9,149 nucleotides of DNA, taken from the NCBI GenBank assembly GCA_023393485.1, contig JAEWLD010000221.1:1-9149 (forward strand), read 5' to 3'. This document shows, in pieces, positions 5,543-9,149 of the stretch. The DNA comes from Bacteroidota bacterium. GTDB taxonomy: Bacteria; Bacteroidota; Bacteroidia; Flavobacteriales; Flavobacteriaceae. The position numbers and the translations under genes were made by a program. Within the stretch, counting starts at the first letter, position 1. Each line of letters opens with the position of its first letter. The notes under the pieces were generated by a model. That model was not told where the DNA came from. It searched no databases and saw only the letters and a list, made by a program, of their open reading frames with translations.

Positions 5543-8500
5543 ATGAAAAGAAAATTACTGTTCTTACTGTTTATTGTATTTGGCTTTGCTGAAAGCCACG
5601 CACAATTTGACGTCGTCGTCACAAACACCAATTATCAGTCTGCTTTTATCCCGGGTTATCCCTCAACGTACACCGTCACGGTGACCAACAATGGTCCGGG
5701 CGATGCAGACAACACGGTGGTCGCAAATCCTATCCCTGCCGGAATTACTCAATTTTCATGGGTTGGCGACAACGGGTCAAGCGGAACCAACATACCGCTG
5801 AACGATACCTTGCCGTTTTTTGCCTCGGGCGAATCCGTCATTTACACGATCACTGTTTTTGTTCCCGTCGGCTATTCGGGCACTTTGACGAGCACGGCGT
5901 CGACCGTTACGCCCGGCGAGCCCAACACTGCAAACAACACGGCCACAGACACAGATATCGCGGCTGCGCCCGGTACTGCCGACATCGTTGTTTTCAAGAC
6001 CGACAACGATTTGAATTACACAGCCGGTCAAACACAGGTTTATAGTGTGATTTTGACCAATCACGGCCCGGCGGCGGCAACCAACGTCACGATCCAGGAT
6101 TTAGTGCCGGCGGGCATTGACCCGACATTGGTCACCTGGAGTGGCGACAACGGCGCATCCGGAACAGGAAACCTCAATGACGCGATTCCCAATATGGCTG
6201 TGGGCGATACGATCGTCTATACGATTAACATGCCTATTCCCGCAGACTTTGACCAGTCCACCGACCTGGTGAACACGGTGACAGCAGGCAGTGCGACAAC
6301 AGATCCAAATCCTTTATGTCAGGGCTGTACTGATACTGATACGCCCGATCCGCAAGCCGACATCGTTACGGTTAAAACCAATGGACAAACGCAATATCTA
6401 GTCGATGAAGACACGACTTATACCATTACGGTCACCAACAATGGCCCGAGCGACGCGGTCAACGTGGAAGTGACCGACAACATGCCGCCTGGAATCTCAG
6501 AGATGGAATGGTCAAGTGATCAGGGCGCAAGCGGCACCGATGATATGCTTGACACGATTCCGGTTTTGGCGGTAGGTCAGACCGTGACCTATACTGTTAC
6601 AATCAATGTTCCGACGGGTTACAATCTGGCATTCGTCAACCTGACCAATACCGTTTCGGTCACGAGCGATACAACTGATCCGGTTCCAGCTTGCCCTGGC
6701 TGTACCGATACAGATACGCCGCGGCCGCGTTGGGTAACAGTGACCACTGGAACCTATACCGTTCCGCAATTGGTGGAAGATATTTTGATCGACTCAGACT
6801 GTGCGAACGTTTCGAATTTTACGGCCCAGGTAGGTTCTTCAAGTAATCCGGGCGTGGGTTATTTCCATAGAAACAATTCGAGTTTCCCACTCAAGAGCGG
6901 CGTCGTGATCCGTTGCGGCTCGGCTAAAGCCTGCGAAGGACCGTTCAGCGAAACCGACGGTGATGATTCAACTGTTGGTTCGGGTTCGTCCGATAATAAC
7001 AGTATCGGTTATCCGTCGCCGAATGGCCAGGATTTGTATGGCGTGAACTGGGCTGGCGGAACCGGGCCGGCTGGATCGGTCAACGACGTTTCTTACGTCC
7101 AGTTTGACTTTGTGCCGCTGACCGATAATTTCAGTTTCCGTTTCTTGTTTGCCTCAAATGAATACGGTACTTACCAGTGCGGTTTCTCAGACACATTCGC
7201 ATTTATTTTGAAAGATATGGTTACCGGCACGATACAGAATGTGGCGGTGATTCCGGGTACAAATATTCCGGTGTCGGTAACCAATATCCGCGACCAGGCT
7301 TATAACGGAACATGCGGGTCGGCCAATATAAATTATTTTGACGTTTACAATCCGGACAATCCTGCGAACGCAGCCATTGATATGCTCGGGCAGGCAGTTC
7401 CGATGATGGCGTCGGCTTCTGTAATACCAAACCATTTATACAGCATTAAGCTCGTTATCGGCGATTATTCGGATACTGCTTTTGACTCTGCCGTATTTAT
7501 CGAGGCCGGAAGTTTCAACGTCGGTCAGGCAGATTTGGGCCCTGATATGCTCGTTGCTTCCGGAACGGCCAATTGTTATGGTTCTTCAACGACACTCGAT
7601 ACTGAGCTCGATCCAACGGTTTACGAATTTGAATGGTCGCTTGGCGGTGTGATTTTGCCCCAGACAACACCTGCAATCACCGTCACTGAGCCTGGCGAAT
7701 ATTGCGTAAGGGCATATACCGGCACTTGCGAGCAAATCGACTGCATCAATGTCGAATTCCGCGATCCGGTTATTCCGCCGGCACAAGCGCCACAAAACAT
7801 CGTACAATGTTATCAGCCGTTTAATCTTACCGACATCGAATCTCAAATGTTCGGTAGTTTGAACCCGGCAAACTACGAGGTCGGTTATTACACTACGCAA
7901 TTTAACGCTGAGAATGAAATTGCGCCGATATCGACCACTTATACGCTTCCGGTTACCGATCCTGAAACGCTTCAAATGACGCTGTACGTCAAAGTGCTTG
8001 AAGTGAATTCAGGTTTTGACTGTTATGTGGTTTATCCGTTTGATGTTATTTTGGATGCTCCGGGAATCGAAAACCCATCGCCGCAACAAACAATATGTCA
8101 GGGCAATGATCCCGATCCGTTCAGCGTTGAAACGACTTATACCGCTCCAGATTCAATTTCCTACGTTTACTTTAATTCACCACAAACGGGCGATGCGCCA
8201 TATACAGGCGGAACATTGTTGTCAAGCGTAACTCCCGCAGGTGGCATTGCAACCTATGACGCACCTGTCCTGGGAACTCCGGGTTCATTGCCGAACGTGC
8301 CGGGAATATATTACGTTTATGCAATTGCCAACCCAACGCCGACCGATCCGTGTAAACCATCGAAGGAAATTATTGTTGAAGTGGTTGCATCGCCAACGGC
8401 TTCGATAGCTATAACTGGCAATTCAAGTATTTGTCCTGGAGAAACCACTACGATTGGATTTGCCGGATCGCCAAATGCTACAGTAACTTATACGGTAACA

Positions 8501-9149
8501 GGCGTTCCCGGTGATCAAACGATTCTGCTCGATGCGGCCGGAAACGCGACGCTGACAACCGATGCAATAAGTACGGCCACTACTTATGAAATAACACATG
8601 TCCAAATTGGTTCGGGCTGTCAAGCGAATACGACTGACAGCGTAACGGTGTCAATTGCGCCGCTGCCGACCGCTACGATATCGGGCGATGCGACCATTTG
8701 CGATGGACAGACCGCTACAATCACATTTAACGGCACGCCAAATGCGACTGTAAATTATACGATAGACAGTGCGACGAATGCATCGATCGTACTCGACGGC
8801 GCGGGAACCGGCAGTGTAATTACGCCTGTTTTATCGGCCAACACAATTTACAGCCTAATAAGCGTTGAGGCAGCTGGTCCGAATGGATGCCAGCAGAATG
8901 TTGCCGGAAGCGCTACAATTACCGTTAATCAGTTACCGACCGCAGCCATTTCAGCGACACCTACTGTTTGCTCAGGAACCACCGGGCAAATTACGTTTAG
9001 CGGCACACCTGGCGCCACGGTGACTTACACTGTTGATAGCGGAAGTAACCAAACTGTCATTCTTGACGCCGCGGGAACGTACTTGCTTACAACGCCGCCA
9101 TTGACTGCAAATTCAACGTATGATCTGGTAAGCGTTGCAACTACTGGAG
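5543..9149 (+). CDS. Large secreted surface protein with DUF11, choice-of-anchor L and PKD-like repeats (3' truncated by window)
   Basis: The frame is open from the ATG to the window edge: 1202 full codons, no stop. Residues 1-20 are a signal peptide (MKRK, hydrophobic LLFLLFIVFGFA, then SHA before Q21). Three DUF11 modules follow at about 22-138, 147-268 and 273-393, each with the TYTVTVTNNGP-type strand, P-x-G-I and a D-N/Q-G-x-SG motif. A choice-of-anchor L domain spans about 403-658, ending in HLYSIKLVIGDYSDTAFDSAVFIEAG, with FASNEYGTY at 536-544. Next come an Ig/PKD-like segment (about 663-740), two further beta-rich segments (about 741-950) and ~90-residue repeats from 951. This build is typical of flavobacterial cell-surface or secreted proteins, usually ending in a gliding-motility/type IX secretion C-terminal domain; that end is not visible here. 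Likely adhesion or matrix contact (inference). An upstream ATG at 5503 is out of frame. Codon use looks like that of its neighbours. Confidence 0.93.
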   Translation, partial: MKRKLLFLLFIVFGFAESHAQFDVVVTNTNYQSAFIPGYPSTYTVTVTNNGPGDADNTVVANPIPAGITQFSWVGDNGSSGTNIPLNDTLPFFASGESVIYTITVFVPVGYSGTLTSTASTVTPGEPNTANNTATDTDIAAAPGTADIVVFKTDNDLNYTAGQTQVYSVILTNHGPAAATNVTIQDLVPAGIDPTLVTWSGDNGASGTGNLNDAIPNMAVGDTIVYTINMPIPADFDQSTDLVNTVTAGSATTDPNPLCQGCTDTDTPDPQADIVTVKTNGQTQYLVDEDTTYTITVTNNGPSDAVNVEVTDNMPPGISEMEWSSDQGASGTDDMLDTIPVLAVGQTVTYTVTINVPTGYNLAFVNLTNTVSVTSDTTDPVPACPGCTDTDTPRPRWVTVTTGTYTVPQLVEDILIDSDCANVSNFTAQVGSSSNPGVGYFHRNNSSFPLKSGVVIRCGSAKACEGPFSETDGDDSTVGSGSSDNNSIGYPSPNGQDLYGVNWAGGTGPAGSVNDVSYVQFDFVPLTDNFSFRFLFASNEYGTYQCGFSDTFAFILKDMVTGTIQNVAVIPGTNIPVSVTNIRDQAYNGTCGSANINYFDVYNPDNPANAAIDMLGQAVPMMASASVIPNHLYSIKLVIGDYSDTAFDSAVFIEAGSFNVGQADLGPDMLVASGTANCYGSSTTLDTELDPTVYEFEWSLGGVILPQTTPAITVTEPGEYCVRAYTGTCEQIDCINVEFRDPVIPPAQAPQNIVQCYQPFNLTDIESQMFGSLNPANYEVGYYTTQFNAENEIAPISTTYTLPVTDPETLQMTLYVKVLEVNSGFDCYVVYPFDVILDAPGIENPSPQQTICQGNDPDPFSVETTYTAPDSISYVYFNSPQTGDAPYTGGTLLSSVTPAGGIATYDAPVLGTPGSLPNVPGIYYVYAIANPTPTDPCKPSKEIIVEVVASPTASIAITGNSSICPGETTTIGFAGSPNATVTYTVTGVPGDQTILLDAAGNATLTTDAISTATTYEITHVQIGSGCQANTTDSVTVSIAPLPTATISGDATICDGQTATITFNGTPNATVNYTIDSATNASIVLDGAGTGSVITPVLSANTIYSLISVEAAGPNGCQQNVAGSATITVNQLPTAAISATPTVCSGTTGQITFSGTPGATVTYTVDSGSNQTVILDAAGTYLLTTPPLTANSTYDLVSVATTG
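5606..6721 (+). repeat. Three tandem DUF11 modules (coding repeat)
   Basis: Modules at about 5606-5956, 5981-6346 and 6359-6721 share the same strand order and key motifs: TVTNNGPGDA, LTNHGPAAA and TVTNNGPSDA near their starts, and GDNGSSGT, GDNGASGT and SDQGASGT in the middle. The second and third end in C-x-G-CTDTDTP, while the first ends in NNTATDTD with no cysteines. The modules have a DUF11-type beta-sandwich fold and probably act as a rod-like stalk. Confidence 0.85.
8393..9149 (+). repeat. Tandem ~90-residue PKD/Ig-like repeats, third copy cut by the window end
   Basis: Units 8393-8665 (91 residues), 8666-8935 (90 residues) and 8936-9149 (71 residues, incomplete) each begin PTA-[ST/A]-I and continue with a single Cys (SICPG, TICDG, TVCSG), an I-x-F-x-G-[ST]-P-x-ATV-x-YTV strand, a LDAAG or LDGAG turn and a late T-x-Y strand. 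The first two have a second Cys (GCQANTT, GCQQNVA), suggesting one disulphide per domain. The array probably continues past the window. Confidence 0.85.

Noticed and set aside
7187..7975. Several 70-130-codon - strand frames inside the surface protein region
   Set aside because: The + strand frame is open across the entire region with a coherent domain series. The antisense products are rich in Arg, Cys and His in the way typical of shadow translations.
8393..9149. Regularly spaced repeats at about 270 bp that might suggest an array element or tandem DNA repeat
   Set aside because: They lie in one continuous reading frame, are conserved mainly at protein level, and follow domain boundaries. 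They are coding domain repeats, not CRISPR or satellite DNA.
1..9149. Possible mobile element, phage, defence or biosynthetic system
   Set aside because: No transposase, integrase, nuclease, toxin-antitoxin or synthase motif was seen in any convincing frame, and the gene order is that of conserved chromosomal genes.

Overview
The window looks like a chromosomal segment from a member of the Bacteroidota, most likely a Flavobacterium-like Flavobacteriaceae. The evidence is the family content (a ~300-residue NifU-type protein with a doubled Nfu N-terminal domain, a long surface protein with DUF11, choice-of-anchor L and PKD-like modules), the absence of Shine-Dalgarno sequences, and start-proximal boxes matching the flavobacterial -7 consensus TAnnTTTG. 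GC looks mid-40s by eye (not counted over the whole window), which is high for Flavobacterium itself. The genus is therefore not settled.

Left part, + strand (1-990): the C-terminal end of an RND-efflux periplasmic adaptor (HlyD/MacA type) overlaps by one base with tsaB, a component of the tRNA t6A37 machinery. Next come four genes on the - strand (991-5373), read right to left: a NifU/Nfu Fe-S scaffold protein closed by a good intrinsic terminator, a 673-residue thioredoxin-fold DUF255 (YyaL/SSP411-like) protein, a 146-residue repeated amphipathic-helix protein, and a small MscS-type mechanosensitive channel. The channel and tsaB converge with their stop codons directly abutting.

Right part (5374-9149): a 169-bp AT-rich divergent region carries candidate promoters for both directions. 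It is followed by a very long + strand gene that starts at 5543 and stays open to the window edge (at least 1202 codons). It encodes a secreted, repeat-built surface protein: signal peptide, three DUF11 modules, a choice-of-anchor L domain, PKD/Ig-like segments and at least three ~90-residue tandem repeats. A type IX secretion sorting domain would be expected beyond the window but cannot be seen.

Functionally this is mostly conserved housekeeping (tRNA modification, Fe-S assembly, osmotic protection) beside one large accessory surface gene. I see no CRISPR, phage, insertion sequence, tRNA or rRNA, and no clear new defence or biosynthetic system. The points most worth a second look are the long surface protein, the amphipathic repeat protein beside MscS with a promoter and hairpin packed into 51 bp, and a perfect 12-bp palindrome just upstream of the DUF255 gene.
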